Assembly: GCF_035083965.1 (NCBI RefSeq)
Contig: NC_089724.1
Location: 33,422,722-33,486,721, forward strand
Source of the DNA: Branchiostoma lanceolatum
Lineage: Eukaryota; Chordata; Leptocardii; Amphioxiformes; Branchiostomatidae
Length of the DNA stretch: 64,000 bases
Direction: 5' to 3'
The translations under genes were made by a program, and so were the position numbers. The notes under the pieces were generated by a model that had not been told where the DNA came from, did no database searches, and saw only the letters and a program-made list of their open reading frames with translations. Within the stretch, counting starts at the first letter, position 1. Every line of letters begins with the position of its first letter. Shown here piece after piece: positions 22,401-33,240 of the stretch.

Positions 22401-24988
22401 TCGCAAGTAGCTAGGGCAGCCTCTAAGGTAGCGTTGGTAGTTGCTATGGCCGACTGCAAATTGCCTTGCCCTTCCTCTAGAGACCAAATCGTCGGTTTCA
22501 CCATTCCTAGCACCTCTGAGTTATCATTGCAAGTAGCTAGGGCAGCCCCCACGCTCTCATTGGTGGCAGCAAGGGCCGACTCCAGCTTGTTATATCCTTC
22601 CTCTAGAACCCCAATCGTCGAGTTCACCATACCAAGCAGCTCTGAGTTCTCGTTGCAAGTATCGAGGGCAACCTCCAAGCTCTCGTTGGTGGTTACTAAG
22701 GCCGACTCCAATTTATCCTGTCTTTCCTTTAAAGCCGAAATAGTCGGTCTCACCATTCCAAGCAGCTCTAAGTTCTCGTTGCAAGTATCGAGGGCGGCCT
22801 CCACGCTCTCGTTGGTGGCAGCGAGGGCCGACTCCAAATTGTCCTGTCCTTCTTCTAAAACCAAAATCGTCGAGTTCATCATTCCCAGGACCTCTGAGTT
22901 CTCGTTGCAAGTATCGAGGGCAACCCCCAAGCTCTCGTAGGCGGTTACAAAGGCTGCCTCAAACTTATCCTGTCTTTCCTCTAAAGTTGAAATCGTCGGT
23001 TTCACCATTCCAAGCAGCTCTGAGTTCTCGATGCAAGAAGCGAGGGCAGCCTCCACGCTCTTATTGGTGGCAGCGAGGGCCGACTCCATTTTGTCCTGTC
23101 CCTCCTCTAGAACCAAAATCTTCGGTTTCATCATTCCCAGAACCTCTGAGTTCTCGTTGCAAGTATCGAGGGCGGCCTCCACGCTCTCGTTGGTGGCAGC
23201 GAGGGCCAACTCCAAATTGTCCTGTCCTTCCTCTAGAGAGAAAATCGTCGGTTTCATCATTCCCAGGACCTCTGAGTTCTCGTTGCAAGTATCGAGGGCG
23301 GCCTCCACGCTTCCTCTAGAGCCCAAATCCTGGAATCCATTGTCTTAAAGACGGCCATGTCCTCACTGGTACGTTTCATGAAAATTTCCATATTGTTAAG
23401 TCGTTTTTGTAATGCGTATTTCTCGCTCGAGTCTTTTTCTCGACTGCCCTTGAAGTTACTCTCAAGGTTAAGGACACGTGTATGAAGGTCATGCAACTCA
23501 CCTGTGAGAGAAAATGATTAAACGTTATAAGAAAAGTAGTAGAAACTATTTTTTAAAACGTTAAATCGCGGATCACTTCCAAAGTGCCAAAATTGTTAAT
23601 CTTATAACATCTTTTGAAAGCTGACACCTTCCAGCATCTCACTGGGGAGTTCGTTTTGTCAGATTTAGTCGTTATCTCAACTTGACAATAGATTTGTTTG
23701 GTCATGGCTGATTCGAATCTAAGTTAAAAAAAAGTTTATCGACGTACCTTTGAAAGCAGACATTGTCTGTCGCACTGCCGTCAAACTGGACTCGAGTTCA
23801 AGAAACCTTTTAGCATCCCGGGGCTTTTCTGTAAGTTTGACATAAAATGGATTAAAGTAAAGGTGGATTTTGGTAACGAGTGAACGATGGGCATTAGTGC
23901 TGCGTACCTTAACGTAGCATCAGGTACGGGTACAGGTGCCGGTACAGATGTTTAGATACAAGTCCGGACCTGTACCTGTACCTGAAAAATGTGAAAAATT
24001 AACATGTGTTCTTCTGAACTTCTTCAATAGTGACAAAAACATAAATAAACTGTTTTCAACTTGTCAGTATCTTTATTTTTCAAAAATAAATAATGAAAAT
24101 AAGTAGGTTTCCTACTGCCAAACTCTATTGGCCTTGCTATCAAAACTCCCGGCCTGCCTGAGCTGAATGATCTGTTGCATATTAGTTACGCTGTTCCAAG
24201 GTGTCACTTTGGTCACGTTTGGTGTTGCATAAGGCCAGTCACAAAATAAGCACATACTTGGTGTAAATTTATATCGGTACAGTACCGGTACTTTATGATC
24301 CGGTATTTTGGACCTGTACCTAATCAATTTTTACGGTACAGTGCTGGTACACAGTACCGGCACGCAGCACTAACGGGAATACAGGTAAGGCTGTTTTCAC
24401 GTTACAACCTATGGCCTAAATATATTGCTTTGCTGTTCACAATTGCCAAGAAGAGAGTGAATTGCCTAATGTCCAGCTTTATGAAGTTAAATTTTAAAAT
24501 ACAGATGAACTAAGGGTGATTTTAATCCATGACAACTCCCTTTGTTTCTCTTGTACGTTTTCAGAAGTACTAAATTCAAACGTTACTGAAGCGACTCGAT
24601 AAGTTTTGAAAACAGACGTCTGTTAAAAGGACATTAAAAGGTAACAAATGTTACCGGATTGAGCCAATAAATTTCAACATAAAGACCAAAAACGCACAAA
24701 TTTACATAATTTTTATTTCGGAGCCACAATAATGGCTTTTAACAAATTCTCGGTACGCCATATTGTAAAGCCGTTAGTGAAAGCCGTTTGGGGTGAAACT
24801 ATGTCGCACTGTTGTCTGTTCTACGTTTTCTGGCTATGCCACAATTTTGATGTATGATAAAATATCATATTTCTGTTATTACCGTTTGGTTGAGGTTCCG
24901 CTGGTGCAGACGACACGCCAGCCTGGTCTCTCAGAAGGACGACAAGAGACGTCATCATCACCATGGTTACGGCACACTTTCCCGCCAT
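13235..24988 (-). CDS. Gene A: secreted coiled-coil, Ser-Gly-repeat, fucolectin-type protein with four domain cassettes; frame-broken
   Basis: Coding exons (minus): 24883-24988 signal peptide; 23748-23828 coiled coil; 20779-23501 coiled coil, seven 42-residue repeats, about 60 Ser-Gly heptads and the first half of an FTP domain; 19831-20013 hevein-like; 18271-18399 P-type trefoil; 15149-15622 discoidin; 14304-14615 SRCR; 13235-13452 second FTP half and TAA. Every intron is phase 1. Each of the four middle exons is a multiple of three, so each can be skipped without frame loss. The third exon is 2723 nt, not a multiple of three, because one repeat lacks 43 nt at about 23310; adding 43 restores the frame across the whole gene. 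As sequenced, translation stops near 23257. An acceptor directly precedes the ATG, implying a 5' UTR exon upstream. The N-terminus is closely similar to gene C. Role is probably extracellular recognition or matrix; this is inferred. Confidence 0.72.
13560..13740. repeat. Short dispersed repeat tail
   Basis: Contains CCCACGTACCAAATATCATT and ATACCTCCATTTT, phrases repeated near 15145, 30720-30850 and 31385-31580. Lies between the last two exons of gene A. Confidence 0.5.
13768..14215. mobile_element. CAAGAA-rich TIR element, copy 1
   Basis: Starts with TACACTACCAAAAATC and contains CAGCAAGAATATTATTCTGT and AAGCACAAACAAGAAT. The same sequence occurs in the same orientation at 16318-16852. Copy 1 is truncated on the right. 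Confidence 0.7.
14304..14615 (-). CDS. Gene A exon 7: SRCR cassette
   Basis: A 312-nt phase 1-1 exon with a complete scavenger receptor cysteine-rich domain: SIRLVGG, GRVEVYHDGQWGTVCDD, VVCRQLGYG, IWLDNLACRGSE, IGDCDHSGWGYHNCRHNEDA and VVCDK. Six cysteines correspond to the group A pattern, although group A domains are usually split over two exons while this one is intact on one. Donor GTGAGT, acceptor CCACCAG. Confidence 0.92.
14640..15140. repeat. GTGA/GT simple-sequence tract
   Basis: An impure tetranucleotide GTGA array mixed with (GT)n, between the SRCR and discoidin exons of gene A. The open frames over it are artefacts of low complexity. Confidence 0.9.
15149..15622 (-). CDS. Gene A exon 6: discoidin (F5/8 type C-like) cassette
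   Basis: Begins after TTCCCCAG. It contains NGVTYDATKALDGDTWTFW near the start, WHMILHLRAPKTLTRI in the middle and YWKFVITRTHSGWQPWLREL near the end, the usual discoidin order of 'A-x-DGD', 'hydrophobic-DL' strand and 'R-Y-W-K' strand. No flanking cysteine pair is seen. The only in-phase donor giving a multiple of three (474 nt) is GGAG/GTATTA at 15149, inside a short inverted repeat, so this 3' border is less certain. Confidence 0.7.
16318..16852. mobile_element. CAAGAA-rich TIR element, copy 2
   Basis: Near-copy of 13768-14215 but longer on the right, ending GATTTTTGGTAGTGTA, the inverted complement of the left end of copy 1. With copy 1 it brackets the SRCR and discoidin exons. Confidence 0.7.
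17640..17905 (-). mobile_element. Truncated copy of the 45-kb element
   Basis: Contains GTTTCCGTCACTTTTTTGCC, GCAAAGTCCGCTGCAGTACT and the end motif CTTCTCGGCGAAGAT, all present in the longer copies at 45025-47116 and 49208-50541. It lies in an intron of gene A. The region 16853-17639 is AT-rich with no gene. Confidence 0.7.
18085..18235 (-). mobile_element. SINE family 2 fragment
   Basis: Contains the complement of the tRNA-like B box (GGATTCGAACTTGGGACC) and the body motif TGCCTTTCCCAAGGGCACAA. It directly flanks the trefoil exon of gene A. Confidence 0.6.
18271..18399 (-). CDS. Gene A exon 5: P-type trefoil cassette
   Basis: A 129-nt phase 1-1 exon (43 codons). The sequence has the P-domain signature with six cysteines: RRVCGFEGITSEECHQRGCC, FDD, then WCFYKK, matching CG-x-x-GIT-x-x-x-C-x-x-RGCCFD and WCF. 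Acceptor is GATGAAG after a pyrimidine tract; donor GTGAGT. Trefoil modules occur in secreted mucosal and mucin-associated proteins. Confidence 0.85.
18400..19830 (-). other. Gene A intron between hevein-like and trefoil exons
   Basis: AT-rich, with homopolymer runs (C11 and A8 near 18988-19008). I see no additional exon on either strand. Confidence 0.5.
19831..20013 (-). CDS. Gene A exon 4: hevein-like (chitin-binding type 1-like) cassette
   Basis: A 183-nt phase 1-1 exon containing RCGSYNYPAEDGSPAECD, SLYSCCS, NWCGHTSDHC and then GVINYR. The six cysteines include an adjacent CC pair and a WCG motif, the layout of hevein-type modules. Borders are TGTCGAG acceptor and GTACGT donor. Sugar binding is inferred from the family only. 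Confidence 0.75.
20779..23501 (-). CDS. Gene A exon 3: coiled coil, 42-residue repeats, Ser-Gly heptads, first FTP half
   Basis: Order along the protein: a coiled coil beginning HDLHTRVLNLESNF; seven full 42-residue repeats with the signature TCNENSEVLGM and LEEGQDNLESALAATNE (22430-23310); a linker with VERLENEVVSGAQLQ, matched in gene C; about 60 copies of the heptad GEQEESS or close variants (about 20950-22210), the last ones becoming EQEWSS; and then the first part of a fucolectin-type domain ending NRGYCCG at the donor GTAAGT. The repeats are highly acidic and rich in Ser-Gly. The frame is broken near 23310 by a 43-nt gap inside the first repeat. Confidence 0.8.
23748..23828 (-). CDS. 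Gene A exon 2: coiled-coil segment
   Basis: An 81-nt phase 1-1 exon encoding KPRDAKRFLELESSLTAVRQ followed by TMSAFK, with acceptor CTTACAG and donor GTACGT. The hydrophobic spacing suits a coiled coil. It holds the same position as gene C exon 2. Confidence 0.75.
23894..24374. mobile_element. MITE with terminal inverted repeats in gene A intron 1
   Basis: Left end TTAGTGCTGCGTACC and right end GGCACGCAGCACTAA are inverted complements. The interior is rich in GGTAC/GTACC words. No coding capacity. A related GGTACCGGTAC-type fragment occurs near 15850-15890. Confidence 0.75.
24883..24988 (-). CDS. Gene A exon 1: signal peptide
   Basis: ATG at 24988-24986; the peptide runs MAGKCAVTMVMMTSLVVLLR and then DQAGVSSAPAEPQPN, ending in phase 1 before GTAATA. 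It is nearly the same as the gene C start MAGKSVITMVMTVGLVVLLR. A hydrophobic core ends at a V-S-S-A-P-like cleavage site. A pyrimidine-rich acceptor (TTCTCTTCTCTGATAG) sits just 5' of the start. Confidence 0.85.
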
Positions 24989-26390
24989 ACTTTATCTATC
25001 AGAGAAGAGAACATCAGTCTAAATTATAATAGAGACACATTTCTTATTGCAATATATCTTTTAAAGTCATTTCTGCCGCACATGAATTTAGAGATTGCTG
25101 TTGGATGTAGGAAGATACATTTCTGTGTTTTCTTCATTTTTTTTCTGCTCTTAATTATGCTGTTTCGTCAAAAAATTGTCACAATTTAGATGCAGACAGA
25201 ATTGGCAAAGGTGGAAACTATCAATTTCCTCAATTCTGCTTTCTTCATTAATTAGCCATTGCCTATTCGCATTTGTGTTAAACACCGAGGCCATATAGCT
25301 ATTTAAAGGCATTACAGCGTATCATATAAAACTATGCTATATAATTATTTTTATTATTGTAGAGGTCTTGAAAAATTTAATCTACAAGCCTTCATCTCAT
25401 ATGTATCATACTTTCATAGATTAGAAAGCATTAGAGCAAAAAGGATGGATAAAATAGAAAAATGCATATCGATAAATGGGAGAAAATAGCATTAACGTTA
25501 AAAATATAGTGGATAACACAATACAGCTTCTGTTCGTTATTATTTCCTTATATTCAAATGTGTAGCCGTCATACGTTATTCTCATTGTTTTCTGGATTTT
25601 TGTGTGTACGTGTGTTCCACATGTCTTTTAGTTTCCAGTATTTTTTCTGTATGTTTATCTTGTATTTGTGAAAATTGATAAAAAGTGTTTATAAAGTATT
25701 GATAAAGTAAGTATTCAAACTAACCTGACGATGTCTTGAAACTCTTCTAAAAAAAACTCGCTATGTCGTTGTCCACCTCAAGGACAAGTGTGTGCGTACC
25801 CTTGTATTCGTCATGACCTATTCACGTACTAATTATGTTTGAACGGAATACTGATTAACTTATAGTAAATACTAAAAATACTTAGCTACCATGACGACGC
25901 TAATTTTCCCCAATGTCGTTTGCGTTCGAATGGGAACTAGATTATATCCAACTTGAAATTGACCTACAGTAATTAAGAAGTAATCAGTGTATATATTGAA
26001 AGCCTTGATGAGGTTACCCAGTGCTTCTTTTCTTCCTTTTTTTCTGTTGATTACCTGATTTTAGCAGAATCATTTCGACGTGTCTTCTTTGGCAAAACCA
26101 TGAATAGAAGCTCAGCAATAACAATGGCAACCAGAAAATGAGAAAGCAGAAAATAATTGCTTCCTCAATGGCTACGCACTCCTACTGATAAGGTAATAAT
26201 CCTACGAACTCAACTCAACTCAGGACAATTCCTACAGTCTTCTTCGAAGGGTCGCTGCCGGACAGTAAGAAGTAAATCAAAAAGAAACTGATTTTGTCAA
26301 GAAAATGAACAAAACTCGACAAACATGGTACCATGTATTGGGCTCAAATATTACATATCTTTAAAAACACCGGTACCGCCTTAGAAAACG

Positions 26391-26470
26391 AGTTGAGTTC
26401 GCTCAGTTGGTTAGCTCGGGTAGTTGCGTTCGATGTTCGTTCCTCGGGTTCGAGTCCGTGCGTTGAAATT
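26391..26470 (+). repeat. tRNA-like sequence (SINE head or tRNA pseudogene)
   Basis: Contains TTCGCTCAGTTGGTTAGC (A-box/D-arm-like) and CTCGGGTTCGAGTCCGTG (B-box/T-arm-like) at plausible spacing, followed by T-rich sequence. The acceptor stem does not pair well and the T stem has a mismatch, so I do not call a functional tRNA. Confidence 0.5.
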
Positions 26471-27129
26471 TTGTTATTTTTCCTTTTTAAACATCCATGT
26501 AATATTCACTGGCCAGATTACACCTATACTACTTAATTGCATAAGAAGAAACTGATTTTCAATGGTAGGCGGAAAGTTTCTCGAAATATATTCGTGTGCC
26601 TGTTCCTGCATCTACCTCATTTGCATATTTTGGAATCTCTTTATATGCGACCTTAATCCCTTGGGAAAGGCATTTTACACGTATCCCCCCCCCCCCCTCG
26701 GTTAGAGGGAAAAGTCTCTACCGGCAGTTGTCTTCAGAGTAGCGCCAGGCGAGCCGGCGTTATCAATGCGGACCTCGAGCATAAGAGTCATCCGGCAGCT
26801 CGCTGCAAGCATCCCAACCAGAACCAGCACGTCTCCCTCGAATTGGTGCCGCTGGAGAAGACGGATGCCCAAAGTGTGTGGGTGTTAGATTCGCAATCTG
26901 TCATCCACCCTAAACAAATCCACTCAAAGGCTACCGTGTCAACCCTCCTCACTCAGGTGTAGGAACTGACAAGGTCATCATGCTCGAACATCTGTATCTG
27001 TACTTCTGTATGTTTATTGTTTATTTCGGGCTTGACGGCCCATATTAACAGACAAACACATACACATCAACAATACATCTAAAATAAGTATTTACAGCGG
27101 GCGAGGGCGAACAAGCTTACAGTAATGTC

Positions 27130-27560
27130 ACCAGAATGGACTCGACGGAAAGGCCTCCGAACGGAGTAGTGCCTTAATGATGTGATTCTCTGACACGGAC
27201 AGACCGAGTTACGAACGAATGCAACAGCTTCCGACACTTGGCGTAAATTGTGTCAACACGCATGTTTACAAAAAGCTCACTGTTGCTGGTGCTTCTCGGT
27301 TAGGACAAGAGAATTTTAAAGCTGTCATGGTAGTCTACCCATAGTCTATGAATGGCTTCAGCTCTATAGTTTGGACAAAGCTGAGCACAGTACATTGCAC
27401 TGCAGTGTGACATAAAATGAGTCCGCTTCACCTCAGGTGTGCAATGGCCAAATTTGCGAATAAGCGAGTTGGCTTTTGTATGATCTGAATAAATATTCCG
27501 AGTGAATGCCATATCCTCGAGGTAAAACATGTAAGTTACTCTTGTCTCCGTTTATGTGTC
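27130..27560 (-). pseudogene. LINE reverse-transcriptase C-terminal remnant
   Basis: The minus strand encodes YLEDMAFTRNIYSDHTKANS, LIRKFGHCTPEVKRTHFMSH and YRAEAIHRLWVDYHDSFKIL, the pattern found near the C-terminus of non-LTR retrotransposon ORF2 proteins in invertebrates. Beyond 27300 the similarity continues in another frame with stops, so it is a decayed copy. Confidence 0.55.
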
Positions 27561-29734
27561 CTTTTAACGGTTGTTTTAATATTATGGATAATTCAGAAAG
27601 AAAGTATTACGTCTTAGAATATATAAGATAATAATGTAGCTACTCTATATTTCAAACTCTTTGTTTTATCATCATAGCGCCCCAAATTATCGCTTGTATT
27701 CGGTGTTTCTGTCACTAAAAAGTTACATGATAACGTTACCGCACTCTGCGCATAATTTTGTCAGAATTTTTGTTGCTTGATGGTATTTCCCGGACAGTAT
27801 AGCATAACACATTATGGACAAGGATAATGAATGACACTTTGGTTTGTGCGGTTGTTTAACCTATTTAACGTTAGTAATGCAACTGCAGTTAAACCGCCCC
27901 CCTCCCCTCTTCTTTTGGACATGCAACAAGATTCTCTTCAAGTCACCAAGAGTTGAATAGAGAGACAATCGACTCATAACTGAACCAAGTGAAACCCAGC
28001 GCCACCAAGAGACGACGTCTAGCGATATAATAGACGTTCAACAAGGACAACAACAACATTTTTGTGTATCTCAGTTTCTTGCGTACCAACTTATGTTTGC
28101 TAATCTGTTATTGTCTTCTCATGAGTCTTTCTATCGTATTGCCTTAATTTTTTGCTTCCGTTTTTATAATTAAAAATCTACGCTCTCAGTGGGGGGGGGG
28201 GCATTCACCATAAACGACACATGTTGTAGTCTTTTCAAAATTCCAAACACAAACACAATTAATTGTCATGAATTGCCTGCCTTCTGCCTACGTGCACAGG
28301 CCAAAAACTGGCCCCTAGCTTTCCAGGTGAGTCCTCCAAGATGTCATGTCCCTTGCCCTAGCCTCTGCTTCCCGAATTAATTCATCCTAGTAATATAAAG
28401 CATACGTGTAAATGATTATCAGTTTCTATTTCTGTCTCAAGGGATCACAAATAAAAAAGTAAGATTTTTAAGCAAGATTTTACAAGAAATATCTGCTTTG
28501 GACAGGGTACAACAGGAACAGGAGAAAACATATGCAAACGATCAATGCTCGTACCCTGCTTGACAACGCCACCTAGTGACTACTATTTGATATGCATGAC
28601 GTTGTCCAATGTGTCTGGAAGACTAGTACTGGTATTCAAACTGCAGGATAATTGGATCGTTCAAATTACGTCATCACCAGCACCTTATAAGGAAGTATCA
28701 CCAGAGAGCGTGTTGGAACCGACCCTAGGTCGCAGGCGCGTCAGATGGAGAGGAAAAACTGGCAACAGGACAACGAACCAGCATAACGAAAACAGTGTTT
28801 TAACACCACCCGAGGAACCTATACTAGAAACAGATGAAAGAATTTCAGTCCGTAAATGGCCTATAACCCCCTCTGATGGCGACGGCCTTCATAGAATATA
28901 ATATAGTAGAAATCTTTATTGACACAACAAAAGTACAGCGACTTTCTTAAGGTCTTCTATACAACTATACATGCAAACAAACAAACAATGCGATACAAAA
29001 TGATTAACCTACGTACAAGTATATGAATACTTTTTTCAAAATGTCGAGTTTAACCTATCACTTACACTACTACTTTTAAGATATAAACATATTTACCTAT
29101 TTGTACACAGTAAGGGTTGTCTCCTTTTAGAATGTATTGGAATTAATCTATAAAATGGAATGTGTCAAATTCTGTTGAGAAAGCGGAAGGAAGTTTGAAC
29201 AGCCTTGAGCGTTTATCTTGATATTGTGGACAATTTAGGATAAAGTGTTGTTAATCTTCAATTTCATTTGGACAAAATGGTATGTCAGGTTAGAAATTGC
29301 AAACTGACGAAATTACCAATTTTACTGGCAGAGATCTTGATCAAAGGCTCTGTCGATGATAAGGATGCTATGAACGGTTTAAGGTGGTCTAATATTCATA
29401 GATTCCGAGTTTCAAATCAATCCAATTATCTAAAGTCACATGAGTCAATGATGAAAAGATCTGACTGTCTGAATTATCTTAAATACAGACTTTGATTGAG
29501 ATCTGTATCGGGAGAATCGCAGATTGCACTGCCAAAGATCCGGACCGCGATCATTGACAACAGAGACATGATAATGATAATAAGTTTATTGCAAGTTCTT
29601 GCCCGTAGGCTAATTGCAAGTACATATAACATGAAAGGACGGACAGACAATGGGTAACAATATAGCATGTGACTATTTTAGTCTAGTAAATACTAACACT
29701 TAATTATTTCTTATTTAGGTTTGACTTCTTTTTC

Positions 29735-29890
29735 CGAGAGGAGTGTCCCTGTGGTGTAGTGGCCTGTGCTTCTGTCACAAACCACATCTGGTTCAAATTA
29801 CTTGGAACCAGAAGGTCCGAGTTCGTACCCGGGTAGGACAGCTCTGCACAAGAAGTGCATTGAGTCATACCAAAGACTTTATGAAAATGT
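29735..29890 (+). mobile_element. SINE family 1 copy
   Basis: Shares GTCCCTGTGGTGTAGTGG, the B-box-like GAGTTCGTACCCGGGTAGGA and CATTGAGTCATACCAAAGAC with the copy at 2190. Confidence 0.65.
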
Positions 29891-30209
29891 TAAAAGAAGA
29901 GTAGTTTTTTGTCTGTAAACATGGAGATATTTGGATGACATTTGGTGGCCTCTTCAAACAGCGCCATTCTTTCGTGATCGTAGAAGAGGCAATTGCAGTT
30001 TGAAATAAAATGTGTTTCGTCTTCCACCGTGTTTGAAATGCAGTATTTATATTAAGTTCATTCGCAATCAGGTACGTTTTTGTACCGCCCTCTATTCAAG
30101 GAATAATTAGGTCTTGGTAATTTGGACCACAGAAGACAAACGACACAGCTAGCACAGCATGTATAAACATGTAGGTCAACGCCCTCAAGAACTCAATGCT
30201 TACGTACTA

Positions 30210-30545
30210 GTAATTGGTAGCGTCGTCAGGCGTAACGGCTAGAACATTCGGCCGTCAAACAAGGGAGTTCGATCCCGGCTTGCCCCCAGGCATGTCTGAA
30301 CATACGCCAGGACGTTGTGCCCCTGGGAAAGGCACTTATCACAAATTTCTTCACTTCACTCAGGTGTAAATGAGTACATAGTTTCGGTTAGGAACGTCCC
30401 TCAGATAGGACGTTTAATGGAGGTCCCGTGTTTGGGGAGAGCCACACACCGCGCACGTTAAAGAACCCACCACACTTTTCGAAAAAGAGTAGGGGCATGC
30501 CCCGGTGTGCGATGGTCCCAACCTTACAGTCTGGTTTGGGTTGAC
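30210..30545 (+). mobile_element. SINE family 2 copy
   Basis: A tRNA-like head with GAGTTCGATCCCGGCTTG, then the body motif GTGCCCCTGGGAAAGGCACT and a tail with ACACCGCGCACGTTAAAGAA. Best-preserved copy of this family in the window. Confidence 0.65.
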
Positions 30546-30719
30546 ATCTTGAAAAGTTGATAGTCACCAGTTATGTCAATCGATATCCTTCAAAAAATGT
30601 GGTAAATCTGAATAAATAATTACATAAACAGAATTCAACACAAAAACAGTACTGCCTCCGAAAATTCAGGCAGAGGACAAAAATACAAGACAAACCGCAG
30701 TTCTGCATCACTGCCATAG

Positions 30720-31580
30720 GGCCCAGAATCAACCCTGACCTTCGAGCTTCCCAAAATCTACCCCCTTACCAAATGTTATAACAATCCATCCAGAGGTCAT
30801 TGCTCCGGATACGCAAACACAAACACACAGACGGACACACCAAAAGCAATACACAGTAACCACATGGCCAATGTGATAACTTTTCCTTGTCCCTTAGATA
30901 ATCTCCATGAAATTTGTTTTTATATATGATGTGTTTTATAACAGGTGCTGCTACAGCAATAACAACCGAATAGTGACAGCCAGTCTTTGGAATCAGTTGC
31001 AACAATGAAACTTTAAATTATCATCACCACCTTACTACCCATACATATCTATCAGCTCTGTGTATAAATGTTCCACTATCATGAGATTAAACCAAGACCT
31101 TGCAACAGCTGTGTCTATCTTTCCTTGCACCTAAATCTGGGTCTGAAACCAACAGGTGTGACAGGTGTGAGCTCCCACAACATGCCTAGAATCGAGGTAT
31201 AGAGATTTTCCTCATTACTCATGCAAATTCAGTCCAAGTTTGTATAATTTGCACTTCAATGTGTGCATCTCTGTGTAACCTACCTGCGTACCAAAGAACA
31301 TGAAAATCTGTCGTTCCTTTCGTCAGTTATTCTCCTTAGAAGATTTTTACAAATACGCCATTTCAGTTTCAGTGACACATACCAGGGGGCCCAAAATCGA
31401 CCTTGACCTTTTTCCTCCCAACACCTACCCACATACCAAATATCATTACAATCCATCTACACGTTCTACAGTTATGCTGACTTTAAGCATCCGGTGTCAC
31501 AAACATACAAACACGCAAACACACACACAAACACACTCAAAACAGTATCCCCATGAAAAAGTATTTTTTCATGGAGATAA
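30720..31580. repeat. Dispersed repeat with hairpin tail, two fragments
   Basis: Two fragments (about 30720-30850 and 31385-31580) share CCAAATATCATTACAATCCA-like phrases, a CA-rich stretch and a final hairpin (CCCCATGAAAAA / TTTTTTCATGGAG, about 31550-31577). Confidence 0.5.
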
Positions 31581-32149
31581 ACATGTCTACTCATGTGTAC
31601 CTGTCCACATAGACCAGATTTAATCAGTGGTCTTCTTGAACAGTTTTGGCCTTACGCAACAACAGTAACTTTTCTCATCTCGTCGCAATTAGAAGAAAAG
31701 GGTTCTTGATTAACCAAGAAGTAATTTCTCTTGAACGGCGTAAACACGTCTACTAATAAGTTAGCAATATCATAGTACAGCCCCCCACCAACGCTAATCA
31801 CCAAAAGACACGTTTGAACGCATTTCTTTAACAGATTGCTTAACACATTTGCAATTTTAATTACAAGTTTCAATACATCAAGGGAGGTTTTCTTAACGAC
31901 TTCCTAATTACAACAGGTCAGTTCCAAATTAAAGCTGCAGTAGTTTTCCATTCATTTTGCAGACGACCTTGGTGCCGTTTACAGTTGCTATGGCAACCTT
32001 GGACGCAAACGTTGTTGTAATTAGGCGTCCTAATTAAGGGAGGTAGCACCTGTTCAGACCAATATTGGGGTACAGACACCTTTCCTTGGAAAAGGCACTT
32101 TGCACTAGCTTTGCTAATCAAGTACGCATCGAACTACCGACCAGGCCAT

Positions 32150-32608
32150 ACACACACTGAAACAAGTGTCCGACGAAAAGGTAAGGTTTGTTTGAAATTA
32201 CATATGAATATTTTTTTATTTTTTTCTTGTTCTATTTCGTTGAAAGATGTAGAATATGTTTTTATTCCTTATTTTCTAAATGACCATTACTTCATTGATT
32301 GTCGAAATGTTTAGAAATGTCTGTAACGAGGCCGTGCACTAAAAGTTAAAAACAAGTGTCAGACGCGGCAACGCAAGATTCGTCTTTGAATTTTTCCATT
32401 TGAGTGTGTGTGTGTCTTTGTGTGTATGTTTTCTATTTAGTTCACAAATATATATAATATTCTTTAATTTGGATTGACCATCACTTCGTGACTGTTAATA
32501 TGGGAAAGGAAAATGTTCCGTTATGTCTGTTAGGAGGCCGTACACGAAAACAAGAGTCAGACGGCAACGTAAAATTCGTCTGAAAAAGATTAATTTGAGT
32601 GTGTGTGT

Positions 32609-32670
<62 letters not shown>

Positions 32671-32871
32671 GTGTGTTTGATTTTTCTATTTAGTTCACAG
32701 ATGTCTCGAATATTCCTCAATATGGGTCGACTATCACTCCAGTGATTATTGATATGGGAAAGGAAAATTTGATAAATGTCTGTAACGAGGCCTTAAACGA
32801 AAACAAGAGACACGCAAGATTCATCTGAAAAAGTTTCAATTTTAGTGTGTTTGTGTGTGTGTTTGTGTGTT

Positions 32872-32931
<60 letters not shown>

Positions 32932-33240
32932 TTTTTTCTATTTAGTTTACAGAATATTCCTAAATTTGAGTTCAATATTACTTTAGTGATTGTTTATGTG
33001 GGAAAGGAAAATTTGATAAATGTCTTTGACGGGGCCAGACACTTAAACAGATCTAGGAAAACAACGTAGTGTTTGTTTGAAATTTTCTCCTTTGAGTGTT
33101 GTTTTGCCCATAGGCCACAGTTATCTAGACTATTCCTCATTTCAAGTTGACCCTCACTGCACTTGGTTGTAGAAATGGAAAAGAATGCCGAAACTGTTTT
33201 AAATCTCTTTAATATTAAATCGTACTTTGGTTGGGATTCG
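32150..33240 (+). repeat. Tandem array of ~200-250-bp units with GT tracts, upstream of gene C
   Basis: About five diverged units share GTCTGTAACGAGGCC, a CGTCTGAAAAAG-like phrase, a (GT)n tract and TCTATTTAGTTCACAG. GT tracts at 32598-32670 and 32843-32930 are internal parts of the unit, so they spread by unit duplication. It ends about 280 bp before the gene C start codon. Confidence 0.8.

Noticed and set aside
23300..23340. Alternative exon start at TTCCAG/GAT (about 23331) to bypass the frameshift
   Set aside because: It lacks a pyrimidine tract, and joining it to the phase-1 exon 2 gives an immediate TAG. The 43-nt deletion explains the break better.
26391..26470. Functional tRNA gene
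   Set aside because: A- and B-box-like words are present but stems pair imperfectly; more likely a SINE head or pseudogene.
28545..28901. 118-codon open frame with a basic and acidic stretch
   Set aside because: It has some protein-like composition and could be a retroelement fragment, but I recognise no domain or partner exon.
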